From: Betaproteobacteria bacterium
GTDB lineage: Bacteria; Pseudomonadota; Gammaproteobacteria; Burkholderiales; Burkholderiaceae_C
Length of the DNA stretch: 64,000 nucleotides
NCBI GenBank assembly: GCA_025356445.1
Contig: JANXSZ010000076.1
Span: 1 to 64,000, forward strand
Direction of reading: 5' to 3'
Shown here: positions 53,777 to 63,840 of the stretch, piece after piece
Layout of the letters: every line of letters begins with the position of its first letter
Numbering within the stretch: the stretch's first letter is position 1
Notes under the pieces: generated by a model
What the model was told of the DNA's origin: nothing
What the model saw: only the letters and a program-made list of their open reading frames with translations
Database searches by the model: none
Program-made: the position numbers and the translations under genes

Positions 53777-56094
53777 ATGCCCAACGCTGAAACCCTCGCC
53801 CCCGCACCCGATCTCGCACCGGTGACTGCCGCTGCGGTCACCACCGCCCACCGCATTTGCCCGTTGTGCGAGGCCTGCTGTGGTCTTGAAATCAAACACA
53901 GCGCGGGCCAGGTCATCAGCATCCGTGGCCATGCGGCAGATGTGTTCAGCCACGGCTACATCTGCCCCAAGGGCGCATCGCTCAAAGACCTGCACGAAGA
54001 CCCCGACCGGCTACGCACGCCGCTCATCAAGCGCAACGGCCAGTTCGTCGAGGCCACTTGGGACGAAGCGTTTGCCGAAATCGCGCTGCGCTTGCCCCCC
54101 TTGATCGCAGCCCACGGGCGCGATGCCGTGGCAACCAGCATCGGTAACCCGGCCGCCCACAAAATGGGCTTGCTGATGTACTTTGCACGGCTGATGAAAG
54201 GCTTGGGCACGCGCAATGTGTATTCCGCCTCTACGCTCGACCAAATGCCCAAACAGTTGCAAGCCGGCTTGATGTTCGGCCACTGGCTAAGCTTACCGGT
54301 ACCCGATATCGAACGCACCGATTTCATGCTGATCCTGGGCGCGAACCCGATGGTGTCGAACGGCAGTCTGTGGACAGTGCCCGACTTTCGCGGCAAAGCC
54401 AAAGCCCTGCGCGCGCGTGGCGGCCGCATGGTGGTGATTGACCCCCGGCGCAGTGAAACCGCCGCTGTGGCCGACCAGCACCTGTTCATCCAGCCTGGCA
54501 GCGATGTGTTTTGCTCTTGGGCATGGTGAACACACTGTTTGACGAACATCTGGTACGCCTGGGCACCGTAGCAGACCACGTGGCCGGGCTGGACGACGTG
54601 GCGCAAGCCGTCAAAGCCTTCAGCCCCGAAGCCATGGCTCCGCGCTGCGGCATCGCGGCCACCGAAATACGCTCTCTTACCCGTCAACTCGCCACCACCG
54701 AACGCGCCGTGGTCTATGGCCGTATCGGCACCTGCACACAAACCTACGGCACGCTGGCGAGCTGGTTGATTGACGTGCTGAACATCCTCACCGGTCACCT
54801 GGACGTGGAAGGCGGGGCGATGTTTTCCAAAGCCCCGGCTTTCGGTGCCAACACGGCAGGTAATGCGCAAGGTAAAGCGGGCAGTGGCAAAGGCATCACC
54901 ACTGGGCGACGCCACAGCCGAGTCTCTCACGCGCCTGAAGTCATGGGTGAGCTGCCCATGGTGTGCTTGGCCGAGGAAATCGAAACGCCAGGCGAGGGGC
55001 AGATCAAGGCGCTCATCACCATCGCGTCCAACCCGGTGTTGTCAGCGCCCAACGGTGAGCGCCTGTCTAACGCCTTTGAGCAGCTCGACTTCATGGTCAG
55101 CCTGGACATTTACCTGAACGAGACCACGCGCCACGCCGATGTCATCTTGCCCGGCTGTTCGCCACTGGAAGATATGCATTACGACATGGCATTCCCTCAA
55201 TTTGCCTACCGCAATGCCGCCCGCTTCAGCGACCCGGTGCTGCCCCGTGCAGACAACCATCCACCCGAATGGCAAGTGCTGCTGCGCTTGCTGGCTATCG
55301 TCCAGGGCAAAGGGACGAGCGTAGACGTGTTGCAACTGGACGACGCGCTGTTTGCCGCCGACGTGCGCCGCACCGTCGGCCCCGAACATGCCGATGCCGT
55401 GCTGGCCCTGATGGGCAACGCCGCCAAAGGCACCGAACGCTTGGTCGATTTGGCCTTGCGCACCGGCCCTTATGGTGACAAGTTCGGCCAGCAGCCCGAA
55501 GGCATCAACCTCGCCAAAGTGCGCGCTGCACCGGGCGGTATCGACCTGGGGCCGCTGCAAGCACGTATCCCCGAAATGTTGCGCACGCCCTCGGGCAAGA
55601 TTGAGTTGGCCCCTGCCTCGCTGCTGGAAGACTTGAAACGCCCTGCTGCTGAGCTGCTACAGCCCGTGGTGGATGCGCCACACGCCATGCGCATCATTGG
55701 ACGGCGCCAAGTGCGCAGCAGCAACAGCTGGATGCACAACCTGCCCATCCTCGCCAAAGGCCCATACCGCTGTACCGCGCTGGTTCACCCCAGCGACGCG
55801 CAACGCCTGGGGCTGAAAGACGGTGGGCAGGCCCACATCAGCAACACCCATGGTGCGCTGGAAGCGCAGATCGAGATCAGCGTCGAGGTGATGCCCGGCG
55901 TGGTCAGCCTGCCCCACGGCTGGGGTCACGGCTTGCCAGGAACCCGCATGGGGGTGGCAGCCGAGCGACCCGGCGTCAATCTGAATGCCGTGCTCAGCGA
56001 CCGCGAATGGGACCCGCTGTCAGGCAACGCGGTGCTGAGTGGGGTGGGTGTCGCTGTGCGAGCCGTCAATGTGGCCGCTGTGGCCTCACTTTGA
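53777..56094 (+). pseudogene. Molybdopterin oxidoreductase, split by a -1 frameshift
   Basis: Two frames together encode one MopB-superfamily enzyme of about 770 residues. The first (53777-54529) has the [4Fe-4S] site CPLCEACCGLEI with the fourth Cys in YICPKG, and ends abnormally in DVFCSWAW. The second (54511-56094) continues with GMVNTLFDEHLV, TGHLDVEGGAMF, ASNPVLSAPNGE and a C-terminal molybdopterin dinucleotide-binding domain (SGNAVLSGVGV). One extra T in the TTTT at 54509-54512 restores DVFLLLGMV. This is either a sequencing error or a recent inactivation, since the rest is well kept. Divergent from the FAH-family operon. Confidence 0.88.
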
Positions 56095-56169
56095 GCACGG
56101 TGAGAAACTCCTGAATTCATAGCTTGTAGCGCCCATTGGGTGGGTGCTACAGCCTTAAATGACGCTTAA

Positions 56170-57087
56170 TCAAGCAGGCAAAAAGCCTTCAATCGATAAA
56201 TAGCGCTCACCCGTGTCGTAGTTGAAGCCCAGCACGCGGGCACCTGCGGGCAAATCGGGTAGCTTTTGGGCGATCGCGGCCAGCGTGGCGCCTGACGAGA
56301 TGCCCACCAAAATGCCTTCCTCGCGGGCACAGCGGCGGGCCATCTCGCGGGCGGGTTCGGCATCGACCTGGATCACACCGTCGAGCACGCTGGTGTCGAG
56401 GTTTTGAGGGATGAAGCCAGCACCAATGCCCTGAATCGGGTGTGGCGCGGGCTGACCACCCGAAATAACAGGTGAAGCGGTCGGCTCCACCGCGAAGACC
56501 TTCAGCTGCGGCCATGCGGCTTTCAAGACCCTGGCGCAACCTGTCAGGTGACCGCCAGTGCCTACGCCAGTAATCAGCGCGTCCAAACCTTCCGGGAAAT
56601 CTGCCAAAATTTCTTGCGCAGTGGTACGCACATGCACAGCGATGTTGGCGGGATTTTCAAACTGCTGGGGCATCCATGCGTTCGGCGTGGATGCGACCAG
56701 CTCTTGGGCACGGGCGATCGAACCCTTCATGCCTTTTTCACGTGGTGTTAAATCGAAGCTGGCACCGTAGGCCAGCATCAGGCGGCGGCGCTCCACGGAC
56801 ATGCTGTCGGGCATCACCAAAATCAGCTTGTAACCTTTGACGGCAGCCACCACGGCAAGGCCGATGCCGGTGTTACCCGAGGTAGGCTCAATGATGGTGC
56901 CGCCAGGTTGCAGAGCACCAGATTTTTCTGCGTCTTCCACCATCGCCAGAGCAATGCGGTCTTTGATGGAGCCACCAGGGTTAGAGCGTTCTGATTTGAC
57001 CCAAACATGAGCCTGCGGGCCAAACAGGCGGTTGATGCGAATGTGGGGCGTGTTGCCGATGGTGTCAAGAATCGAAGCAGCTTTCAT
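56170..57087 (-). CDS. cysK: Cysteine synthase A (O-acetylserine sulfhydrylase)
   Basis: A 305-residue PLP enzyme making cysteine from O-acetylserine and sulfide. PLP Lys is in [15 protein letters not shown], the substrate loop is [11 protein letters not shown], and the phosphate loop is [20 protein letters not shown] and [10 protein letters not shown] favour CysK over CysM. It is 75 nt past the broken oxidoreductase, convergent. An upstream promoter was not resolved. Confidence 0.95.
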   Translation of the reverse strand: MKAASILDTIGNTPHIRINRLFGPQAHVWVKSERSNPGGSIKDRIALAMVEDAEKSGALQPGGTIIEPTSGNTGIGLAVVAAVKGYKLILVMPDSMSVERRRLMLAYGASFDLTPREKGMKGSIARAQELVASTPNAWMPQQFENPANIAVHVRTTAQEILADFPEGLDALITGVGTGGHLTGCARVLKAAWPQLKVFAVEPTASPVISGGQPAPHPIQGIGAGFIPQNLDTSVLDGVIQVDAEPAREMARRCAREEGILVGISSGATLAAIAQKLPDLPAGARVLGFNYDTGERYLSIEGFLPA

Positions 57088-57212
57088 GGGAACTCCAGAG
57101 TGGGGTTAAGCGGGTGATCAAGCGTACCCCGCATTCTGGACTATCAGTGGTCAGGGAGACCCTGCGGCTTCAACAGTGTCGTTATATCGTCATACCCTAA
57201 CAGACCCTTGTT

Positions 57213-57446
57213 TCAATGGGCGCTGCTGGGCGAAGTCAGCCCTTCCACCGATTTTTTGGCGCTGGAAAAAGGAATCCAAGGGCGGTCAAGGGGGCGGTAC
57301 TTGTGGTGCTGCAAACGGCGCAAATCGGTAGAGCGGGCCATGGCGCGCAGCACGGCCTCGGGTTCCATCATCAAGCGAAAGGGGTTGGCTTCCACGGTGG
57401 TGATGGGGGCCAGGGTAGGCTCAATAACGAGGGCGGTGGTTTGCAT
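57213..57446 (-). CDS. Small hypothetical protein
   Basis: A 77-residue protein starting at the ATG at 57446, which has AAGGAG 8 nt upstream (a GTG at 57455 is too close to that site). It contains ALVIEPTLAPITTVEANPFRLM and a basic centre (LRRLQHHKYRPLDRPWIPF). No known domain was recognised, and no membrane helix or signal. The good ribosome site and coding-like composition suggest it is real; it may be one of the small lineage-specific proteins of Comamonadaceae. Confidence 0.6.
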   Translation of the reverse strand: MQTTALVIEPTLAPITTVEANPFRLMMEPEAVLRAMARSTDLRRLQHHKYRPLDRPWIPFSSAKKSVEGLTSPSSAH

Positions 57447-57600
57447 GGCGGTCACTCCTTGGGGAAACTGTGTCGATGGCTTGACTGTAGGCCTTTGCCC
57501 CCAAAGACTGAAGTCGGCAAAACGATGTGCTGCGTGTAAGAAGTTCCCCGACGCGGGAGACGTACGCGCTGCGGCTTAGAGTCCCTAAAATGGGTCGCAA

Positions 57601-58464
57601 ATGCAAAAAGCCCCTCCCCCGCCCCAGTTCCGCCGCGCACCCGCTGGGCCAGCGTATCCCGCTGCAAAACCCTTGCAGCCTGCGTCAGCAGCCCCCTCGG
57701 CTACCGACCGCCTGAACAAGCGCATGGCCGCGATGGGCCTGTGCTCCCGGCGCGAAGCAGACGACTGGATCGCCAAAGGCTGGGTCAAAGTCAACGGCGT
57801 GGTCGCCCCTATGGGCTTGCAGGTTGGCCCCGATGCCCGTATCGAGGTGGACTCTGCAGCCAGAGGCCAACAGCAAACCCAGGTCACCATTTTGTTGAAC
57901 AAGCCCATGGGCTTCGTCAGCGGGCAAGCGGAAGATGGCCATGAACCCGCAGTCACCCAAATCCAGGCGCACACCCGCTGGCGCGAAGACACCAGCCACT
58001 ACCGCTTCGGCCCCCAGCAACTGCGCGGCCTGGCACCCGCCGGGCGGCTGGACATTGATTCGATTGGCCTTTTGGTGATGACGCAAGATGGCCGCGTCGC
58101 CCGCCAGCTGATTGGCGAAGACTCGGACATCGAAAAAGAATACCTGGTGCGCGTCAGCTACCTGACAGCACAAGGCGACATCACAACCCAAGTGCAAGCC
58201 GCTTTCCCCAACGAATTGCTAGCCCGCCTGCGCCACGGCCTGAGCCTGGACGGCAAACCGCTCAAACCCGCACAGGTGAGCTGGCAAAACGAAGAGCAAC
58301 TGCGCTTTGTGCTGCGTGAAGGTAAAAAACGCCAGATTCGCCGCATGTGTGAGCAAGTGGGGCTGAAAGTGGTGGGTTTGAAGCGCATCCGCATTGGCAA
58401 CGTCACGCTGGGGAATTTGCCCATTGGGCAGTGGCGGTATCTGGGTGCGCATGAGCGGTTTTGA
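57601..58464 (+). CDS. RsuA/RluB/RluF family rRNA pseudouridine synthase
   Basis: A 287-residue enzyme with a Pro/Ala-rich N-terminal tail (about 35 residues), an S4 domain ([25 protein letters not shown]) and the catalytic domain with the essential Asp in [15 protein letters not shown], plus EKEYLVRV and [26 protein letters not shown]. The domain layout suits RluF or RsuA types; which rRNA uridine is modified cannot be told from sequence alone. Confidence 0.92.
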   Translation: MQKAPPPPQFRRAPAGPAYPAAKPLQPASAAPSATDRLNKRMAAMGLCSRREADDWIAKGWVKVNGVVAPMGLQVGPDARIEVDSAARGQQQTQVTILLNKPMGFVSGQAEDGHEPAVTQIQAHTRWREDTSHYRFGPQQLRGLAPAGRLDIDSIGLLVMTQDGRVARQLIGEDSDIEKEYLVRVSYLTAQGDITTQVQAAFPNELLARLRHGLSLDGKPLKPAQVSWQNEEQLRFVLREGKKRQIRRMCEQVGLKVVGLKRIRIGNVTLGNLPIGQWRYLGAHERF

Positions 58465-58515
58465 GTTGATTGACGACGATCAGCACTTCTTTTTTGCAAC
58501 TCGCTGTAACCCGCC

Positions 58516-59550
58516 ATGAAAACTCCTAAATTAATAGCTATCTATGCCCTACTGACTTGCACAACAGCCTTTTTCAGTGCTGTAAATGCCCAGACCAACA
58601 CCGTCAACGCCTTGTGCAGCACCGATCAAGGCTGGTGCGAGCTGGCCGCCGCCGAATTCACCAAAGCCACCGGCATCAAAGTGCTGCAAAGCCACAAAGC
58701 CACCGGTGAAGCACTGGCCCAGCTGCGGGCTGAAGCCAACAACCCCAAGACCGATATCTGGTGGGGCGGCACGGGCGACCCCTTTTTACAAGCAGCGGAA
58801 GTCGGCCTGCTGGACGCTTACCGCCCCAGCTACATCAATGACTTGCAAGCCTGGAGCGTGCGCCAGTATGCGATGACGCAAAACCAGGTCGGCGGCTTCT
58901 ACACCAGCGCCATCGGCTTTGGCTGGAACACCGAACTGCTGAAAAAGAAAAACCTCCCTGCGCCCGCTTGCTGGGCAGACCTCATCAAACCCGAATACAA
59001 AGGCGACATCGAAATCTCCCACCCCGCCTCCAGCGGCACGGCCTACACCATTCTCGCCGGGCTGGTGCAGCAAATGGGCGAAGATGCCGCTTTCGATTAC
59101 ATGAAGAAGCTGCACAAAAACATCAGCAACTACACCCGCAGCGGCCAAGCCCAAGCCCCCAACGTGGCCAAAGGTGAGGTGGCGGTGGGTGTGAGCTTCA
59201 TTTTTGGGTTTGACCTGTGGAAACACAACAAATACCCCGTGGAATCCACCGCACCGTGTGAGGGTGCAAGCTATGAAATCGGCGGTATTGCGCTGGTCAA
59301 AGGCGCTCGCAACAAGGCAATGGGGCAAAAGTACTACGACTTTCTGATGAGCCCCGCAGGCCAAGCGCTGGGCGCCAAAGCAGGCAGCTTGCAGTTCCCA
59401 GCCCATAAAGCCACGGTGCTCGACCCACGCATCCCCAAGCTGGACAACGTGCGGCTCATCAAATACGACTTTGAAAAATACGGCAAAGCAGCAGAGCGCA
59501 GGCGGCTGATTGAGCGATGGACGAAAGAGGTGGAGGCGTTGCCACGGTAA
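58516..59550 (+). CDS. ABC transporter periplasmic binding protein (iron/phosphonate type)
   Basis: A 344-residue binding protein with a signal peptide (APO cleavage near VNAQ). The core (VNALCSTDQGWCELAAAEFTKATG, LRAEANNPKTDIWWGGTGDP, GGFYTSAIGFGWNTELL, SHPASSGTAYTILAGL, AVGVSFIFGFD) matches the AfuA/FutA and aminoethylphosphonate-binding group. A Cys pair near the mature N-terminus may form a disulfide. No permease or ATPase gene is adjacent, so it looks orphaned. The signal peptide codons contain a mini-repeat core at 58534. A strong terminator follows. Confidence 0.85.
   Translation: MKTPKLIAIYALLTCTTAFFSAVNAQTNTVNALCSTDQGWCELAAAEFTKATGIKVLQSHKATGEALAQLRAEANNPKTDIWWGGTGDPFLQAAEVGLLDAYRPSYINDLQAWSVRQYAMTQNQVGGFYTSAIGFGWNTELLKKKNLPAPACWADLIKPEYKGDIEISHPASSGTAYTILAGLVQQMGEDAAFDYMKKLHKNISNYTRSGQAQAPNVAKGEVAVGVSFIFGFDLWKHNKYPVESTAPCEGASYEIGGIALVKGARNKAMGQKYYDFLMSPAGQALGAKAGSLQFPAHKATVLDPRIPKLDNVRLIKYDFEKYGKAAERRRLIERWTKEVEALPR
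58534..58549 (+). repeat. Mini-repeat core copy within the binding-protein signal peptide
   Basis: ATAGCTATCTATGCCC matches the pattern of the copies at 40542 and 41828. Here it encodes part of the hydrophobic signal peptide (IAIYAL). Confidence 0.55.
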
Positions 59551-59572
59551 GGCTTGCGTCACAGCCATTGAA

Positions 59573-59606
59573 AGCGTAAATGCCACCCCGCGTTTACGCT
59601 TTTTTT
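59573..59606 (+). terminator. Intrinsic terminator after the binding-protein gene
   Basis: AGCGTAAA (59573-59580) and TTTACGCT (59593-59600) form an 8-bp perfect stem with a 12-nt loop, followed by six further T. It separates the binding-protein gene from the kdp operon. Confidence 0.9.
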
Positions 59607-59692
59607 ACGCCCTACACCCTCCTTTCAACCCCGTTTTTATGCCTTGAAACTTACGCTAGACCCATCGATTTTTCAGAACCTGGAGGTTCATC

Positions 59693-59797
59693 ATGGATTT
59701 AGCATGGATAGGTTGCGGGGCTTTGCTCTGGGGTATTTTGGTGTTGTTGGTGTGGGGGTTTCAACGGCTGGAACACGCCGATGGAGAGCAGCCATGA
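59693..59797 (+). CDS. 34-residue membrane peptide ahead of kdpF
   Basis: An ATG with GGAGG 7 nt upstream opens a 34-codon frame encoding DLAWIGCGALLWGILVLLVWGFQRLEHADGEQP in sequence, here described in parts: one membrane helix (residues 3-23) and a short charged tail (RLEHADGEQ). Its TGA overlaps the kdpF ATG as ATGA, so it is translationally coupled to kdpF. I know no name for it; it may be an extra small Kdp subunit or a translational leader. Confidence 0.6.
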   Translation: MDLAWIGCGALLWGILVLLVWGFQRLEHADGEQP

Positions 59798-59892
59798 GCA
59801 GCATTGAACTCATGTACGGCCTAGGTGGCATCTGCGCTGTGGGCTTGCTGGCCTACCTGGTTTACGCGTTGATTTGCGCGGAGGAGTTTTAA
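59794..59892 (+). CDS. kdpF: Potassium-transporting ATPase small subunit KdpF
   Basis: A 32-residue single-helix subunit that stabilises the KdpABC complex. MSSIELMYGLGGICAVGLL leads into YLVYALICAEEF, the typical KdpF ending (helix then EXF). The stop TAA is directly followed by the kdpA ATG. Confidence 0.85.
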   Translation: MSSIELMYGLGGICAVGLLAYLVYALICAEEF

Positions 59893-61692
59893 ATGAGCAC
59901 CTCTGCATGGGGCCAATTGGGTCTCTTTCTCGTTATGTTGCTGCTCGCGGCTTGGCCACTGGGGCGCTTCCTTGCGGCCCTGAGCGCTGGCCGTTTGCCC
60001 GGCTGGATGTTGAAAACCGAAGCCGGGCTGTACCGGCTGGCGGGCACGTCTGCGGACAAGCCCATGAACTGGTCGCAGTACGCCCTCGCCCTGCTGGGCT
60101 TCAATGCGCTGGGGGTCTTGGTGGTGTATGCACTGCAACGGCTGCAAGGCTGGCTACCGCTCAACCCGCAAGGGATGGCGGCAGTGTCACCCGACTCGGC
60201 GTTCAATACCGCCGTATCGTTTGTCACCAACACCAACTGGCAAGGTTACGTGGGCGAAGCCACGATGAGCTACCTGACCCAAATGCTGGCATTGACCGTA
60301 CAAAACTTCTTCTCGGCGGCGACCGGTGTGGCTGTGGTGTTTGCGCTGATACGTGGCTTTGCAGCACGGTCTACCGGCCACATCGGCAACTTCTGGGTGG
60401 ACATTACCCGCGTCACGGCCTGGTTGTTGGTGCCTTTGTCGCTGGTGTTCGCCGTGTTCCTTGTCGGTCAAGGCGTGATTCAAAACTTTGACACCTACCA
60501 GCAAGTGACCACGCTCGAAACCCAAAGCTACCAGCAGCCCAAGCTGGGACAAGACGGCCAACCCCTGAAAGACGACAAGGGCACGCCGGTGATGGACGAT
60601 CTGAAAACCACCACCCAAACCCTCGCCATGGGGCCCGTCGCGTCGCAAGAAGCGATCAAGATGATTGGCACCAACGGGGGTGGCTTTTTCAATGCGAATT
60701 CGGCACACCCGTATGAGAACCCCACCGCGCTGAGCAATTTTTTACAGATGCTGGTTATCTTTTTGATTCCCGCTGCATTGTGTTTCGCCTTTGGCCGCGA
60801 GGTTGGCGATCTGCGCCAAGGCTGGGCCGTATTGGCAGCGATGACGCTGATTTTCGTGGTGGCCGTCATGGTCATCACCCCGGCAGAACAAACCGGCAAC
60901 CCGCTGCTGACCCCACTCGGCGTTGACCAGATGGCCAGCAGCACACAGGCGGGGGGCAATATGGAAGGCAAGGAAACCCGCTTTGGCATCAATGCGTCCA
61001 GCCTGTTTGCCGTCATCACCACCGCCGCGTCTTGCGGTGCAGTAAACGCCATGCACGACTCGCTGACGCCCCTCGGTGGCCTGGTACCGCTGGTGATGAT
61101 CCAGCTGGGTGAAGTGGTGTTCGGTGGCGTGGGCAGTGGCCTCTACGGGATGCTGATTTTTGCGATTTTGGCGGTGTTCATTGCAGGCCTGATGATTGGG
61201 CGCACGCCGGAATACCTGGGAAAAAAGATCGAGGCGTATGAAATGAAGATGACGTCCATCGCCATCCTCGTGACCCCCATCGTGGTGCTGGTGGGCACCG
61301 CCATCGCGGTGATGGCCGATGCGGGCAAGGTGGGCATTGCGAACCCCGGTGCGCATGGGTTCTCGGAAATCCTCTACGCCTTCAGCTCTGCCGCCAACAA
61401 CAACGGCAGTGCCTTCGCAGGCTTGTCAGCCAACACACCGTTTTACAACGTGATGCTGGGGCTGGCCATGTGGTTGGGCCGGTTTGGCGTGATCGTGCCG
61501 GTGCTGGCCATTGCCGGTGCGCTGGCCCGCAAGAAGCGGCTGGCGGTCAGCGCAGGGACGATGCCCACGCATGGCCCTTTGTTTGTGACGCTGTTGATAG
61601 GCGCGGTACTGCTGGTCGGGCTGCTGAACTATGTACCCGCCTTGGCACTTGGACCCGTGGTTGAGCATTTGATGCTCTGGTCAGCCAAGTAA
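59893..61692 (+). CDS. kdpA: Potassium-transporting ATPase subunit KdpA
   Basis: A 599-residue channel-like subunit that selects potassium. It has about ten helices and the four selectivity-filter regions of the KdpA/SKT family: [38 protein letters not shown] (in two blocks), [22 protein letters not shown] with [23 protein letters not shown], and [18 protein letters not shown]. Length is slightly above E. coli KdpA (557) through loop extensions. Confidence 0.97.
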   Translation: MSTSAWGQLGLFLVMLLLAAWPLGRFLAALSAGRLPGWMLKTEAGLYRLAGTSADKPMNWSQYALALLGFNALGVLVVYALQRLQGWLPLNPQGMAAVSPDSAFNTAVSFVTNTNWQGYVGEATMSYLTQMLALTVQNFFSAATGVAVVFALIRGFAARSTGHIGNFWVDITRVTAWLLVPLSLVFAVFLVGQGVIQNFDTYQQVTTLETQSYQQPKLGQDGQPLKDDKGTPVMDDLKTTTQTLAMGPVASQEAIKMIGTNGGGFFNANSAHPYENPTALSNFLQMLVIFLIPAALCFAFGREVGDLRQGWAVLAAMTLIFVVAVMVITPAEQTGNPLLTPLGVDQMASSTQAGGNMEGKETRFGINASSLFAVITTAASCGAVNAMHDSLTPLGGLVPLVMIQLGEVVFGGVGSGLYGMLIFAILAVFIAGLMIGRTPEYLGKKIEAYEMKMTSIAILVTPIVVLVGTAIAVMADAGKVGIANPGAHGFSEILYAFSSAANNNGSAFAGLSANTPFYNVMLGLAMWLGRFGVIVPVLAIAGALARKKRLAVSAGTMPTHGPLFVTLLIGAVLLVGLLNYVPALALGPVVEHLMLWSAK

Positions 61693-61729
61693 GTCCCCAT
61701 CTAAAAACCGTGACGCATCGGAGAACACT

Positions 61730-63802
61730 ATGTCTACGCAATTAAGTTTTTCCCTCCTTGACCCTGTGTTGGTCAAGCCCGCTGTGCTGCAAGCCTTTGC
61801 CAAGCTCGACCCGCGTGTGCAATGGCGCAACCCGGTCATGTTCGTGGTGTTTGTGGGCAGCATCCTCACCACACTGCTGGGCATCCAGTCGCTGGGGGGG
61901 CATGGCGAAGCCTCGCCACTGTTCATCTTCAGCGTGGCCGTGTGGCTGTGGTTCACCGTGCTGTTCGCCAACTTTGCCGAAGCACTGGCGGAAGGCCGCA
62001 GCAAGGCACAGGCTGCGTCGTTGCGTGGGCTGAAGAAATCAGCCTGGGCCAAGAAGCTCAAAGTGCCTCAATACGGCACCACATGGCTCCCTGAGCAGGC
62101 AGAAAACCTGCGCAAAGGCGATGTGGTGGTGGTTGAAAAGGGCGATGCCATTCCGCTGGATGGCGAAGTCATCGAAGGCGTGGCCTCGGTGGACGAATCA
62201 GCCATCACGGGCGAATCTGCTCCCGTCATTCGTGAATCGGGTGGTGATTTTTCAGCCGTCACAGGGGGAACAAGGGTGCTGTCAGACTGGCTGGTGGTAC
62301 GCATCGGCGTGAACCCTGGCGAGAGCTTCATCGACCGCATGATCAGCATGGTGGAAGGTGCCAAACGCCAAAAAACACCCAACGAAATTGCACTGAATAT
62401 CCTGCTGGCTGCGCTGACGATTGTGTTTTTGGTCGTTACCGTGACGCTGCTGCCCTACTCACTGTTCAGCGTAGAGGCCACCAAATCAGGCGGTGCCGTC
62501 ACCCTCACGGCCTTGGTCGCGTTGCTGGTGTGCCTGATTCCCACCACGATCGGAGGCTTGCTGTCCGCCATCGGTGTGGCGGGCATGAGTCGGATGATGC
62601 AGGCCAACGTGATTGCCACTTCGGGCAGAGCGGTGGAAGCGGCGGGTGATGTGGACGTGCTGATGCTGGACAAAACAGGCACCATCACTTTCGGCAACCG
62701 CCAAGCATCCACCTTTATCCCTGCACCGGGTATGACCGAATTACCCGTGGCACGCGCCGCCATGTTGGCTTCGCTGGCCGATGAAACGCCCGAAGGTCGC
62801 AGCATCGTGGCGTTGGCTCAACGCTTAGGAGCGACGGACACCCACCCCGTCAATGCGACTTTCATCCCGTTCACCGCCCAAACCCGCATGAGCGGCGTGG
62901 ATGTGATGGAAAACGGTACTGCCCGCATGGTGCGCAAAGGTGCAATGGATGCCATCCGTCGCCATGTCGAAGCGATGGGTTCCAGCGTGCCGTCTGAGCT
63001 TTTGCGTACCGCTGAAGAAGTCGCCCGGCGCGGCAGTACCCCGTTGATGGTGGCCGATGGCAACCGTGTGGTAGGCGTGGTGGAACTCAAAGACATCGTT
63101 AAATCTGGCATCAAAGAGCGCTTTGCCGAGTTGCGCCGCATGGGCATCAAGACGGTGATGATTACCGGTGACAACAAACTCACCGCTGCCGCCATCGCCG
63201 CTGAAGCGGGTGTGGACGATTTTCTGGCCGAAGCCACGCCAGAAGCCAAACTCAAGCTGATTCGCCAGTACCAAAACGAAGGGCGCCTCGTCGCCATGAC
63301 AGGCGACGGTACCAACGACGCACCTGCTCTGGCCCAAGCCGATGTGGCCGTCGCCATGGGCACCGGCACCCAAGCCGCCAAAGAAGCCGCCAACATGGTG
63401 GATTTGGACTCCAACCCCACCAAACTCCTGGAAGTTGTAGAAACCGGCAAGGCCTTGTTGATGACGCGCGGATCGCTGACCACGTTCTCCATCGCCAACG
63501 ACGTGGCCAAGTTCTTTGCCATCATCCCTGCGATGTTTGTGGTGACTTACCCCCAACTGGGTGCGCTGAACGTGATGAGCCTGGCCAGCCCGCAATCGGC
63601 CATCTTGTCGGCTGTGATCTTCAATGCGCTGGTGATTGTGTTTTTGATTCCACTGGCCTTGAAGGGCGTGCGCTACCGGGCTGTGGGTGCTGCGGCTCTG
63701 CTGCGCCGCAACCTGTTGATTTACGGCTTGGGTGGCCTGATCGTCCCCTTTATCGGTATCAAGGCAATTGACCTGGTGCTGGTGGCTGTGCATCTTGCCT
63801 AA
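61730..63802 (+). CDS. kdpB: Potassium-transporting P-type ATPase subunit KdpB
   Basis: A 690-residue P-type ATPase. The phosphorylation site is [14 protein letters not shown], the actuator loop [15 protein letters not shown], the nucleotide domain KGAMDAI, and the hinge [24 protein letters not shown] (in two blocks). The potassium-site region is [24 protein letters not shown]. It begins 37 nt after kdpA. Confidence 0.97.
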   Translation: MSTQLSFSLLDPVLVKPAVLQAFAKLDPRVQWRNPVMFVVFVGSILTTLLGIQSLGGHGEASPLFIFSVAVWLWFTVLFANFAEALAEGRSKAQAASLRGLKKSAWAKKLKVPQYGTTWLPEQAENLRKGDVVVVEKGDAIPLDGEVIEGVASVDESAITGESAPVIRESGGDFSAVTGGTRVLSDWLVVRIGVNPGESFIDRMISMVEGAKRQKTPNEIALNILLAALTIVFLVVTVTLLPYSLFSVEATKSGGAVTLTALVALLVCLIPTTIGGLLSAIGVAGMSRMMQANVIATSGRAVEAAGDVDVLMLDKTGTITFGNRQASTFIPAPGMTELPVARAAMLASLADETPEGRSIVALAQRLGATDTHPVNATFIPFTAQTRMSGVDVMENGTARMVRKGAMDAIRRHVEAMGSSVPSELLRTAEEVARRGSTPLMVADGNRVVGVVELKDIVKSGIKERFAELRRMGIKTVMITGDNKLTAAAIAAEAGVDDFLAEATPEAKLKLIRQYQNEGRLVAMTGDGTNDAPALAQADVAVAMGTGTQAAKEAANMVDLDSNPTKLLEVVETGKALLMTRGSLTTFSIANDVAKFFAIIPAMFVVTYPQLGALNVMSLASPQSAILSAVIFNALVIVFLIPLALKGVRYRAVGAAALLRRNLLIYGLGGLIVPFIGIKAIDLVLVAVHLA

Positions 63803-63840
63803 CCTCGAATGAACCCTGATTTACCGCGAAAGGAAATACC

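Noticed and set aside
53956-54930. 324-codon minus-strand frame opposite the frameshifted oxidoreductase
   Set aside because: The plus strand holds a conserved molybdoenzyme in two frames; the minus frame has no recognisable features.
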